This document shows positions 1 to 5,744 of a stretch of 6,386 bases of DNA, piece by piece; position 1 is the first letter of the stretch, and each line of letters opens with the position of its first letter. Source of the stretch: JASFRS01 sp050114795 (lineage in GTDB: Bacteria; Pseudomonadota; Alphaproteobacteria; Sphingomonadales; CAKZYD01); assembly GCA_050114795.1 (NCBI GenBank), contig JASFRS010000146.1, positions 1 to 6,386 on the forward strand, written 5' to 3'. Under the pieces are notes generated by a model that had not been told where the DNA came from, did no database searches, and saw only the letters and a program-made list of their open reading frames with translations. The position numbers were made by a program, and so were the translations under genes.

Positions 1-1434
1 GGCCGGGTTATTGGGAACCATTTTCGCCAAACGGTCTACATCGCCATAGCCCATACCCATAACGCGCCCAACATCACGCAGCACGTTTCTGGCTTGTAAG
101 CGTCCAAAGGTCACAATTTGCGCAACTTGATCCCGGCCATATTTTTCCTGAACATAACGAATGACTTCGTCCCGCCGATCCTGGCAGAAGTCGATATCAA
201 AGTCAGGCATGGATACCCGTTCAGGATTCAGAAAACGTTCGAACAGGAGGCCCCATCGCAAGGGATCCAAATTGGTAATCGTTAGGGCATAGGCGACAAG
301 TGATCCCGCTCCCGAGCCCCGGCCTGGGCCAACGGGAATTCCATGCGCCTTTGACCAGCCGATAAAATCCGCAACGATAAGAAAATACCCGGGAAAGCCC
401 ATTTGTTCGATGATACCAAGCTCATAATCAAGGCGTTCTTGATAGGGCTTTTTGGCCTCTTGTCGTGCAGTCTCATCCATATCATCGGTATAGATATGGG
501 CTTTCAGGCGTGCTTCTAATCCCTCATTCGCTTGGTTGCGGAGCATCTCGGCTTCCGACACATTCTGATCCGCAGCAAAATTGGGCAGAATAGGAGCACG
601 TGTTTCCGCCATAACTGCGCAGCGTTCAGCAATTACGATCGTATTATCAATAGCTTCTGGCAAATCTTTAAAAAGAGATTTCATCTCTTCCGCTGATTTG
701 AAAGCATATTCGGGATTGAGTCTATGACGGTTTGGGTCTGCTAAAACGGTGGACCCAGCAATGCACAATAGAGCGTCATGGGCTTCATATTGGGAAGACT
801 CCGCAAAAAACGGTTGGTTGGTCGCAACCAACGGCACATTCTGATCGTAGGCGAGTTCAAGCAACCCCGGCTCTATCTCAGCCTCTCTCTCCTCACCATG
901 GCGTGTGAGTTCCATATAAAGCCGGTCTGGAAATAGTGATTTTAATTCACCAACCATGTTTCGTGCGGCATCCATGCGTCTTTCATGGATAAGTCGCCCA
1001 ACAGTGCCGTCTGTTCCCCCGGTTAAAGCTATAATGCCCTGCGTCTCCCCGTGGAGGCTATCAAGCCGGACATGTGCGCCTTCATGGGCCTCAACACCCA
1101 AATGGGCGCGAGAGACAATCTTTAGAAGATTGGCATAGCCCTCGTCATTTTGTGCAAGAAGTACAAGCCAGTCAGGTGCGGGCATTCGAACTTGTGTTGG
1201 GTTTGGTTCCTCCGCTTGAATGGCAAGCGTTACACCAATGATTGGCTGCACGCCCGCGCTTGACATTTCCTGTGAAAATTCAAGCGCCCCGAACATGTTA
1301 TTGCGATCGGTCATGGCCACTGCGGGCATATGTAGATCAACGCATAGCCCTTTAAGGACCTTTACATGCATGGCCCCTTCGGAAAGGGAGTAAGCAGTGT
1401 GAGTGCGTAAATGTACAAAGTTTGCGTGGCTCAT
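1..1434 (-). CDS. dnaE: DNA polymerase III subunit alpha, partial (C-terminal part beyond left edge)
   Basis: Catalytic subunit of the replicative DNA polymerase III; it extends primed DNA at the fork with the beta clamp, epsilon and the clamp loader. The visible 478 codons (family about 1,150 residues) are open from the ATG at 1434 to the edge. The N-terminus MSHANFVHLRTHTAYS matches the start of the PHP domain (roughly residues 1-280). The glycine-rich palm motif GPGRGSGAGS lies at residues 369-378, and PDFDIDFC carries two catalytic aspartates, D411 and D413, equivalent to E. coli D401 and D403. The third catalytic aspartate falls outside the window. The PHP motif reads H-L-R-T-H, with Arg where metal-binding PHP domains have His, as in E. 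coli; proofreading is therefore inferred to rely on separate epsilon. The ATG follows the DUF1761 stop by 23 bp. Its only Shine-Dalgarno-like stretch, AAGAGA at 1449-1454, is 14 bases away, so initiation may be weak. An in-frame TAA at 1453-1455 rules out a much longer N-terminus. Confidence 0.97.
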   Translation of the reverse strand, partial: MSHANFVHLRTHTAYSLSEGAMHVKVLKGLCVDLHMPAVAMTDRNNMFGALEFSQEMSSAGVQPIIGVTLAIQAEEPNPTQVRMPAPDWLVLLAQNDEGYANLLKIVSRAHLGVEAHEGAHVRLDSLHGETQGIIALTGGTDGTVGRLIHERRMDAARNMVGELKSLFPDRLYMELTRHGEEREAEIEPGLLELAYDQNVPLVATNQPFFAESSQYEAHDALLCIAGSTVLADPNRHRLNPEYAFKSAEEMKSLFKDLPEAIDNTIVIAERCAVMAETRAPILPNFAADQNVSEAEMLRNQANEGLEARLKAHIYTDDMDETARQEAKKPYQERLDYELGIIEQMGFPGYFLIVADFIGWSKAHGIPVGPGRGSGAGSLVAYALTITNLDPLRWGLLFERFLNPERVSMPDFDIDFCQDRRDEVIRYVQEKYGRDQVAQIVTFGRLQARNVLRDVGRVMGMGYGDVDRLAKMVPNNPA

Positions 1435-1457
1435 AACCGATTGCAATTTCTCTTAAA

Positions 1458-1862
1458 TTAGGTCCAGGCCCCTAAAATTGCGCCCATCGCAGCGAGACCT
1501 ATAACCGTGTTTCCCATATGAATGAGGAATAATTTTATGGGTTTACCTTCAAACCCGTAATTAGGCCAGATTGCAGGTCCAATAAATAACGCACCAAGCA
1601 AAGCCCCCGTTGCCGCACCTGGAATTAAAGCCTGATATCCCATCCTCTGTAAAATACCTGCCAGCATGATGGCGACGATAAAATTAGCAAATGTCGCCTT
1701 AGCCATAACTGCACCGGGCTTTGGTGCTGTTTCAGGATTGAAATTTGTCAATTCCATCCATTTCTTTCCAGCAACCGGCGGTGAATACCAGATACCGCCC
1801 ACAACCATTGCAGCGATTGTTGCCGCGACAATAGCCAACCAATTTAATGACTCAAGATACAT
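1458..1862 (-). CDS. DUF1761 family small integral membrane protein
   Basis: Function unknown. The 134-residue product resembles the DUF1761 family: an N-terminal NWLAIVAATIAA helix, then GGIWYSPPVAGKKWM, and three further hydrophobic segments. Approximate membrane segments are residues 6-26, 54-74, 80-98 and 112-132, giving four helices and little soluble sequence. No signal peptide cleavage site or catalytic motif is evident. The ATG at 1862 is supported by AAGGGG at 1871-1876, eight bases upstream. The gene sits 82 bp behind lolD and 23 bp ahead of dnaE on the same strand, so it probably shares a transcript with dnaE and perhaps with the lol genes. Proximity to the Lol system is not evidence of a role in lipoprotein transport. 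The family call rests on recalled sequence pattern; the membrane character is clear from the sequence itself. Confidence 0.88.
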   Translation of the reverse strand: MYLESLNWLAIVAATIAAMVVGGIWYSPPVAGKKWMELTNFNPETAPKPGAVMAKATFANFIVAIMLAGILQRMGYQALIPGAATGALLGALFIGPAIWPNYGFEGKPIKLFLIHMGNTVIGLAAMGAILGAWT

Positions 1863-1870
1863 AATACTTG

Positions 1871-1876
1871 CCCCTT
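1871..1876 (-). promoter_or_regulatory. Ribosome binding site of the DUF1761 gene
   Basis: The minus strand reads AAGGGG followed by eight bases and the ATG at 1862. It is one of the strongest Shine-Dalgarno matches in the window and fixes this start. It contrasts with the weak sites in front of dnaE and proS. Confidence 0.75.
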
Positions 1877-1944
1877 ATTTGATCCTGATACCATTGCCCT
1901 TATGTGAGGGCTGAGATTGACCTTATCGCAGAGCGCGAAAAAAT

Positions 1945-2655
1945 CTAAGGGGAAGTTGTGGCATGTGCCCCTGCCCTGTCTTCTGCAACGACACCATCAT
2001 GAAGCCTCACCACACGATCCATTTGTTCTGCAAGATGCTCATTATGGGTGGCAATCAAGGCAGCCGTTTTATTTTCTTGTACGAGGGCGAGTAGTTCCTG
2101 AAAGACAATATCCGCCGTTGCTTCATCCAGGTTTCCGGTTGGCTCATCGGCTAACAAAAGACTTGGTTTTCCAACCAATGCGCGCGCGATCGCAACCCTT
2201 TGTTGCTCCCCGCCTGAAAGTTCTGCAGGTCGGTGGGTTAAACGCCCATCCAGGCCCAAACGCTTTAAAATTTCCGACGCGTCTTCTTTTGCTTTCCCAT
2301 AGGGCAGGCCACGAATGCGTAATGGCATAATCACATTTTCAAGGGCAGTAAAATCTGGCAGAAGATGGTGGAATTGATAAACAAAACCGATTTCCCTGCT
2401 GCGAAGCGCTGTTCTTTGGCGCTCATTCATCTTGGAGCAGTCATTTCCGTTGATAATGATCTCTCCACCATAACCGCCCTCTAACTGCCCGGCGGCTTGC
2501 AATAATGTTGATTTGCCTGTGCCTGAAGGGCCAAGGAGGGCAACGATCTCCCCTGGCTTCAGCGCTAAATTCAAGCCACGTAGGACGTGAAGCACCTCTT
2601 TGCCTTGCTTATAGTCCCTAGTCAGACTTTTGATAGAAAGAGTGACATCATTCAT
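1945..2655 (-). CDS. lolD: Lipoprotein-releasing ABC transporter ATP-binding protein LolD
   Basis: Cytoplasmic ATPase of the Lol complex; ATP hydrolysis drives release of outer-membrane lipoproteins from the inner membrane to the periplasmic carrier LolA. The 236-residue product has all ABC motifs: Walker A GPSGTGKST (residues 42-50), Q-loop Q94 in YQFHHLLPDFTALENV (a LolD-type sequence), signature LSGGEQQ (146-152), Walker B LLLADE ending in D170-E171, and H-loop H204 in ATHNEH. The start is the ATG at 2655, preceded by TTAAGG at 2665-2670 with nine bases between. This gives the usual LolD length and an 8-bp overlap with the end of the permease gene (ATGAATGA, 2648-2655), implying translational coupling. 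A longer reading from a TTG at 2715 is possible in frame but lies deep in the permease gene and would add 20 residues not typical of LolD. Related MacB/FtsE-type ATPases share the motifs, but the neighbour gene supports LolD. Confidence 0.96.
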   Translation of the reverse strand: MNDVTLSIKSLTRDYKQGKEVLHVLRGLNLALKPGEIVALLGPSGTGKSTLLQAAGQLEGGYGGEIIINGNDCSKMNERQRTALRSREIGFVYQFHHLLPDFTALENVIMPLRIRGLPYGKAKEDASEILKRLGLDGRLTHRPAELSGGEQQRVAIARALVGKPSLLLADEPTGNLDEATADIVFQELLALVQENKTAALIATHNEHLAEQMDRVVRLHDGVVAEDRAGAHATTSP

Positions 2656-3889
2656 AACGCAGAACCTTAACCGGATCGGTTTTTGACGCCCGCCAGGCTG
2701 GATAAAGCGTCGCAAATATAGAAATCAGAAGTGAAACGATAATCACGGCGCTGACCTCACCCCAGTCAATTTGCGATGGCATTTCCGATAAAAACCGCAC
2801 TTCTGCAGGCCATAAATCAACGCCTAAAAGGTTGGACAGGCTTTCTTGAATGGCATTTAAATTTACAGTCAGGCTAATACCAAGAAGTGCACCAAAAAAT
2901 GTGCCTAAAACGCCAATGAGTCCACCTGCTACAATGAAAATACGCATCATCGCCCGCCGCGGTGCACCCATGGTGCGTAAGATTGCAATATCATGAGCCT
3001 TTGCCCGCACGAGCATATAAAGCGACGAAATAATGTTAAACGCGGCAACAATGATAATAAGCGATAAGATGATGAACATCACATTCCGCTCCACCGTCAA
3101 AGCAGAGAAAAGTGCGGGATTTAAATCTTTCCAATCGGTGATGACGCCATAACGCCGCACGGGTCCACGCATGGGGTCCATTATTTCTTCAACCCGGTCA
3201 GGGTCTGTCACTTGAATTTCTATGCCGGATACAGCCTGCCCGGTACGGAAAAAGGTCTGCGCCTCAGCCAAAGGCATGAAGGTGAAAATCTCATCATATT
3301 GATAAACGCCCAGTTCAAATATGGCTCCAACCTTATAGGAAACCATGCGGGGCGCAGTCCCAAAAGGGGTGGATGCCCCTTGAGGCGATATAATCGTAAT
3401 GTCATCTCCAACCTGAGCGGAAAGTGCGATCGCCAACTGACTGCCCAATGCAACCACTCGACCTTCGAAATTATCAAATGAACCGGCAAGCAGATTGGCG
3501 TTTAATTCACCATCGCGAAGCAAATCTTCGCGTTCAATTCCCCTTAGCAGTATGCCGCGATTTAAGCCCTGGCGGCTGGCAATAACCTGGCGATCTAACA
3601 AGGGGATAGCTTTGGTGACCTCCGGTAATTCTCGAGCCTGTTTGGCGAAGTCCTCATAATTTTCCAAAATGCCATCATACCCTCGAATAACGGCATGCCC
3701 GTTTACACCCAGAACCCGGTCAAAAAGCTCAGCTCGAAATCCGTTCATCACCGACATGACGGTAATAAGCGTCGCTACGCCTAAAGTGATGCCAAGTATG
3801 GAAAATCCTGCGACAAAAAAGATGAAGGCCTCACCCCAACGTGGGCGTAAATATCTTGCAGCAATCGACCAGACATATCCTGAGCGCAT
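2648..3889 (-). CDS. lolC: Lipoprotein-releasing ABC transporter permease, LolC/LolE family (LolF-like single permease)
   Basis: Inner-membrane permease that extracts lipoproteins and hands them to LolA. The 413-residue product has the family layout: one N-terminal helix (about residues 21-47), a large periplasmic domain (about 48-267), and three C-terminal helices (about 269-293, 314-342, 378-397). The cytoplasmic segment KAHDIAILRTMGA (297-309) is the likely contact with LolD. Within the periplasmic domain, PQGASTPFGTAPR (169-181) resembles the LolC 'Hook' that binds LolA (E. coli LolC has TPMGRLP here), while AVSGIEIQVTD (219-229) looks more like LolE. No second permease gene is adjacent, which fits the one-permease LolF arrangement known outside enteric bacteria; the protein would then act as a homodimer with LolD. 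The ATG at 3889 follows the proS stop by 5 bp and has GGGAG at 3899-3903, nine bases upstream, so it is almost certainly cotranscribed with proS. Conventional annotation is lolC; lolF is the mechanistic inference. Confidence 0.94.
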   Translation of the reverse strand: MRSGYVWSIAARYLRPRWGEAFIFFVAGFSILGITLGVATLITVMSVMNGFRAELFDRVLGVNGHAVIRGYDGILENYEDFAKQARELPEVTKAIPLLDRQVIASRQGLNRGILLRGIEREDLLRDGELNANLLAGSFDNFEGRVVALGSQLAIALSAQVGDDITIISPQGASTPFGTAPRMVSYKVGAIFELGVYQYDEIFTFMPLAEAQTFFRTGQAVSGIEIQVTDPDRVEEIMDPMRGPVRRYGVITDWKDLNPALFSALTVERNVMFIILSLIIIVAAFNIISSLYMLVRAKAHDIAILRTMGAPRRAMMRIFIVAGGLIGVLGTFFGALLGISLTVNLNAIQESLSNLLGVDLWPAEVRFLSEMPSQIDWGEVSAVIIVSLLISIFATLYPAWRASKTDPVKVLRYE

Positions 3890-3894
3890 AAACG

Positions 3895-5205
3895 CTAGCT
3901 CCCAATAAAGCGATTTAAGACCGCATCCGCGCTTTCTTCTATACGTTCACCAGTCTTTCGGTTTTTCAACTCAACAATGCCATTTTTTAAACCGCGAGGG
4001 CCAATAGATATCTGCCACGGCAGTCCAATAAGGTCCATTGTTGAGAATTTAGCCCCTGCTCGCTCATCACGGTCATCATAGAGAACTTCAACGCCCGAAT
4101 TGGTGAGTTTTTGATAAAGATCGTCACAAGCCTGAGTACAGGCTTCATCGCCATGGCGTAGATTAATCAGGCCGATCTGATAAGGCGCAACGGATTCTGG
4201 CCAGATGATGCCATTTTCATCATGACTGGCCTCAATAATGCCGCCCATTAAGCGAGAGACGCCAATACCATAAGAGCCCATTTGAACGGTTACAGGCTTG
4301 CCGTCTGTACCTTGCACGGTTGCGCCCATGGTTTCTGAATATTTAGTGCCAAAGAAGAATATATGCCCCACTTCAATGCCACGGCGAGAGCGCAGTTGGT
4401 CACCCTCTAGCGGACAGTTATCAGCGTCGTGCTTTTCGCTTTCCATGGCATAAACCGATTGAAGGCGTTCAATTAGTGGATCACCTTCATTTAGAGCCAT
4501 AAGCTGATCAAGTGTAACGTCTTCAATGCTGGCATCGTAAAATAATTCACTTTCACCCGTATCAGCAAGTATCTGGAATTCATGCGATAAATCCCCACCA
4601 ATGGGCCCGGTATCTGCGCGAACAGGTACAGCGATCAGCCCCATCCGAGCAAATGTCCGCAAATAAGCAACGAACATTGCATTATAGGATTTCCGCGCAG
4701 CCTCTTCGTCCAGGTCAAAGGAATAATTATCCTTCATCAAAAATTCGCGACCTCGCATAACGCCAAAGCGCGGGCGGATCTCGTCGCGGAATTTCCATTG
4801 GATGTGATAGAGATTTTTAGGCAGGTCCTTATAAGAACGAATTTCCCGGCGGAAAATATCCGTGATCATTTCCTCATTCGTGGGACCGTAGAGCATATCA
4901 CGTTCGTGCCGATCGGTAATCCGCAGCATTTCCTTGCCATAGTCATCATAACGACCGGATTCCCGCCACAGGTCAGCAGATTGAATTGTTGGCATCAACA
5001 ACTCCACAGCGCCTGCCCTATCCTGTTCTTCGCGAACAATTTGTTCAATTTTCCGCAGGACACGCAGACCCAGTGGCAGCCAGGCGTAAATACCGGCTGA
5101 GGTTTGGCGGATCATGCCCGCACGCAACATCAAACGATGCGATGCGATTTGAGCTTCCGATGGGGTTTCCTTCATCGTGGGCAGGAAGTAACGGGAAAGA
5201 CGCAT
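3895..5205 (-). CDS. proS: Prolyl-tRNA synthetase, short form without the INS editing domain
   Basis: Class II cytoplasmic synthetase that charges tRNA-Pro with proline. The 436-residue product carries a motif 1 region around PLGLRVLRKIEQ to MPTIQ (44-75), the proline-pocket loop GPTNEE (107-112), motif 2 FRDEIRPRFGVMRGREF (139-155) continuing MKDNYSFD, and motif 3 GSYGIGVSR (310-318). An anticodon-binding HGTP domain runs from about 341 to the end. Typical bacterial enzymes such as E. coli ProS have about 570 residues because a YbaK-like domain of roughly 180 residues is inserted between motifs 2 and 3. Here that interval is short (about residues 215-275), matching the trimmed alphaproteobacterial form. 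Cis editing of mischarged Ala-tRNA-Pro is therefore expected to be absent. The ATG at 5205 has only AGG at 5216-5218, ten bases upstream. The stop is 5 bp from the permease start, placing proS first in a proS-lolC-lolD unit. Confidence 0.97.
   Translation of the reverse strand: MRLSRYFLPTMKETPSEAQIASHRLMLRAGMIRQTSAGIYAWLPLGLRVLRKIEQIVREEQDRAGAVELLMPTIQSADLWRESGRYDDYGKEMLRITDRHERDMLYGPTNEEMITDIFRREIRSYKDLPKNLYHIQWKFRDEIRPRFGVMRGREFLMKDNYSFDLDEEAARKSYNAMFVAYLRTFARMGLIAVPVRADTGPIGGDLSHEFQILADTGESELFYDASIEDVTLDQLMALNEGDPLIERLQSVYAMESEKHDADNCPLEGDQLRSRRGIEVGHIFFFGTKYSETMGATVQGTDGKPVTVQMGSYGIGVSRLMGGIIEASHDENGIIWPESVAPYQIGLINLRHGDEACTQACDDLYQKLTNSGVEVLYDDRDERAGAKFSTMDLIGLPWQISIGPRGLKNGIVELKNRKTGERIEESADAVLNRFIGS
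3899..3903 (-). promoter_or_regulatory. Ribosome binding site of the lolC/lolF gene
   Basis: GGGAG on the minus strand lies nine bases before the ATG at 3889. It sits inside the last codons of proS, just before its TAG stop at 3895-3897, so ribosomes ending on proS are well placed to restart on the permease gene. Confidence 0.7.
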
Positions 5206-5221
5206 AAATGCTTTGCCTATA

Positions 5222-5231
5222 ATCTTAAGAT
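5222..5231. repeat. Perfect 10-bp palindrome ATCTTAAGAT upstream of proS
   Basis: The sequence ATCTTAAGAT is a perfect inverted repeat lying 17 bp before the proS start codon. It shares the CTTAAG core with a second palindrome centred 26 bp further upstream. It could be part of an operator or promoter element, but a chance AT-rich palindrome is also plausible. Confidence 0.4.
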
Positions 5232-5247
5232 ATTAAAACGACACATT

Positions 5248-5257
5248 GCCTTAAGGC
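5248..5257. repeat. Perfect 10-bp palindrome GCCTTAAGGC upstream of proS
   Basis: GCCTTAAGGC is a perfect inverted repeat 43 bp before the proS start codon. Its CTTAAG centre is 26 bp, about two and a half helical turns, from that of the ATCTTAAGAT palindrome at 5222-5231. The outer two bases of each arm differ between the two sites, so only the core is shared. Confidence 0.4.
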
Positions 5258-5337
5258 GTTTCATTCTTGTAGGGAACAGGACCGCGCCACGCAATATTCT
5301 TTATGGTCAAATGAAAATGAACTTGGGTGATGCAGTC

Positions 5338-5343
5338 ATTATA
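5338..5343 (-). promoter_or_regulatory. Candidate -10 element for the proS-lol operon
   Basis: The minus strand reads GCTATAATG, an exact TATAAT, about 133 bp upstream of the proS ATG and correctly oriented. No good -35 box lies 16-18 bases further upstream; the nearest match, TAGAAT at 16 bases, is poor, so the site may need an activator or may be fortuitous. It lies at the centre of an imperfect palindrome spanning 5332-5348. Confidence 0.3.
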
Positions 5344-5604
5344 GCTGCCATTGTCTGATTCTATGGCTCGCTTCTAAACAGATATCTCTTTGCTCCATTT
5401 TCAATCTAAAAAAACTCGTAAATCAGCGCGTTATCGCCAATTCACCACTGAACCATGACAGATTTGTTGCAAGGATGTCACAGCCATTTGGAATTGAGAT
5501 GAAAAGCCGCAGGGAAAGATAGAGTTTGAGATGACAGACTGTTTACGACTGGTTACCAATAATCACGTGGTCAATTTCGCGGTTGGCCCAGGTTTTGGGA
5601 GGAT

Positions 5605-5634
5605 GGGTTCTCGATAGATGAAGAACCCGTTTTT
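5605..5634 (+). terminator. Terminator-like hairpin with T-run, plus strand
   Basis: A perfect seven-base-pair stem GGGTTCT / AGAACCC (5605-5611 with 5622-5628) encloses a ten-base loop. It is followed by one G and then five Ts (5630-5634) on the plus strand. This resembles a moderate intrinsic terminator for rightward transcription. On the minus strand the hairpin is followed by CATCCTCCC, with no T-run, so it does not suit the leftward genes. The stem is shorter than that of the terminator downstream at 5696-5726. Confidence 0.45.
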
Positions 5635-5644
5635 AAAGAGGAAG

Positions 5645-5673
5645 GCCTCTAAGCAATAATAAAATTGTGAGGC
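5645..5673. other. Two-part hairpin between the two terminator-like structures
   Basis: GCCTC (5645-5649) pairs with GAGGC (5669-5673), and inside it CAAT (5654-5657) pairs with ATTG (5664-5667) around an AATAAA loop. On the minus strand the outer stem is followed by CTTCCTCTTT, a pyrimidine-rich tail that could make it a weak terminator for the leftward mce-DUF1467 transcript. On the plus strand it would be an internal stem of an RNA ending at the 5696-5726 terminator. Both readings are tentative. Confidence 0.3.
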
Positions 5674-5695
5674 TAAAGTTTCTCGTCACGCAAGA

Positions 5696-5726
5696 GCAGG
5701 GTACCGATTTGGTGCCCTGCTTTTTT
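5696..5726 (+). terminator. Strong rho-independent terminator, plus strand
   Basis: GCAGGGTACC (5696-5705) pairs along all ten positions, one as a G-U wobble, with GGTGCCCTGC (5711-5720) around a five-base GATTT loop. Six Ts follow immediately (5721-5726). This is a textbook intrinsic terminator for rightward transcription. The reverse strand has no T-run after the hairpin (it continues TCTTGCG), so the element does not terminate the leftward DUF1467 gene, whose stop codon is only about 20 bp away. No plus-strand gene precedes it, which implies an unrecognised plus-strand transcript. Confidence 0.85.
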
Positions 5727-5744
5727 ATATGCCGATGAAAAGCG

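Larger units (their letters stand above)
5206..5744. other. 539-bp intergenic region with plus-strand terminators and possible small RNA
   Basis: No convincing protein-coding gene is visible on either strand. The interval separates the end of the mce-DUF1467 pair from the start of proS. It contains two CTTAAG palindromes close to proS, a minus-strand TATAAT inside an imperfect palindrome, several hairpins between 5569 and 5720, and two hairpin-plus-T-run structures pointing rightwards on the plus strand. Only very short open frames occur, for example 28 codons at 5531-5617 without a good ribosome binding site. I looked for tRNA, SRP RNA, RNase P, tmRNA and aminoacyl-tRNA T-box signatures and recognised none. 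The plus-strand terminators suggest an RNA transcribed against the direction of every neighbouring gene. Confidence 0.6.

Noticed and set aside
1892..1915. Small hairpin GCCCT / AGGGC after lolD as a terminator
   Set aside because: Only five base pairs and no T-run follow on either strand; the T-run after the lolD stop lies before, not after, the hairpin.
1917..2330. 137-codon plus-strand open frame opposite lolD
   Set aside because: It is antisense to a clear ABC ATPase gene, shows no family resemblance, and is best explained as a shadow of the real coding frame.
2653..2715. Longer LolD start at a TTG codon (2715), adding 20 residues
   Set aside because: It lies within the permease gene, adds residues not typical of LolD, and the ATG at 2655 has a good ribosome binding site and gives the usual LolD length.
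5104..5358. 84-codon plus-strand open frame running from within proS into the intergenic region
   Set aside because: Most of it is antisense to the conserved N-terminus of ProS; the remainder shows no recognisable domain and no good ribosome binding site.
5401..5440. Run of seven Ts on the minus strand as a possible terminator for the mce-DUF1467 transcript
   Set aside because: The sequence before it forms no stable stem of more than three or four base pairs next to the T-run.
5206..5744. tRNA, RNase P RNA, SRP RNA, tmRNA or T-box leader in the long gap
   Set aside because: None of the conserved cores I would expect (for example a tRNA T-arm, the SRP GNRA helix, T-box sequence) could be found.
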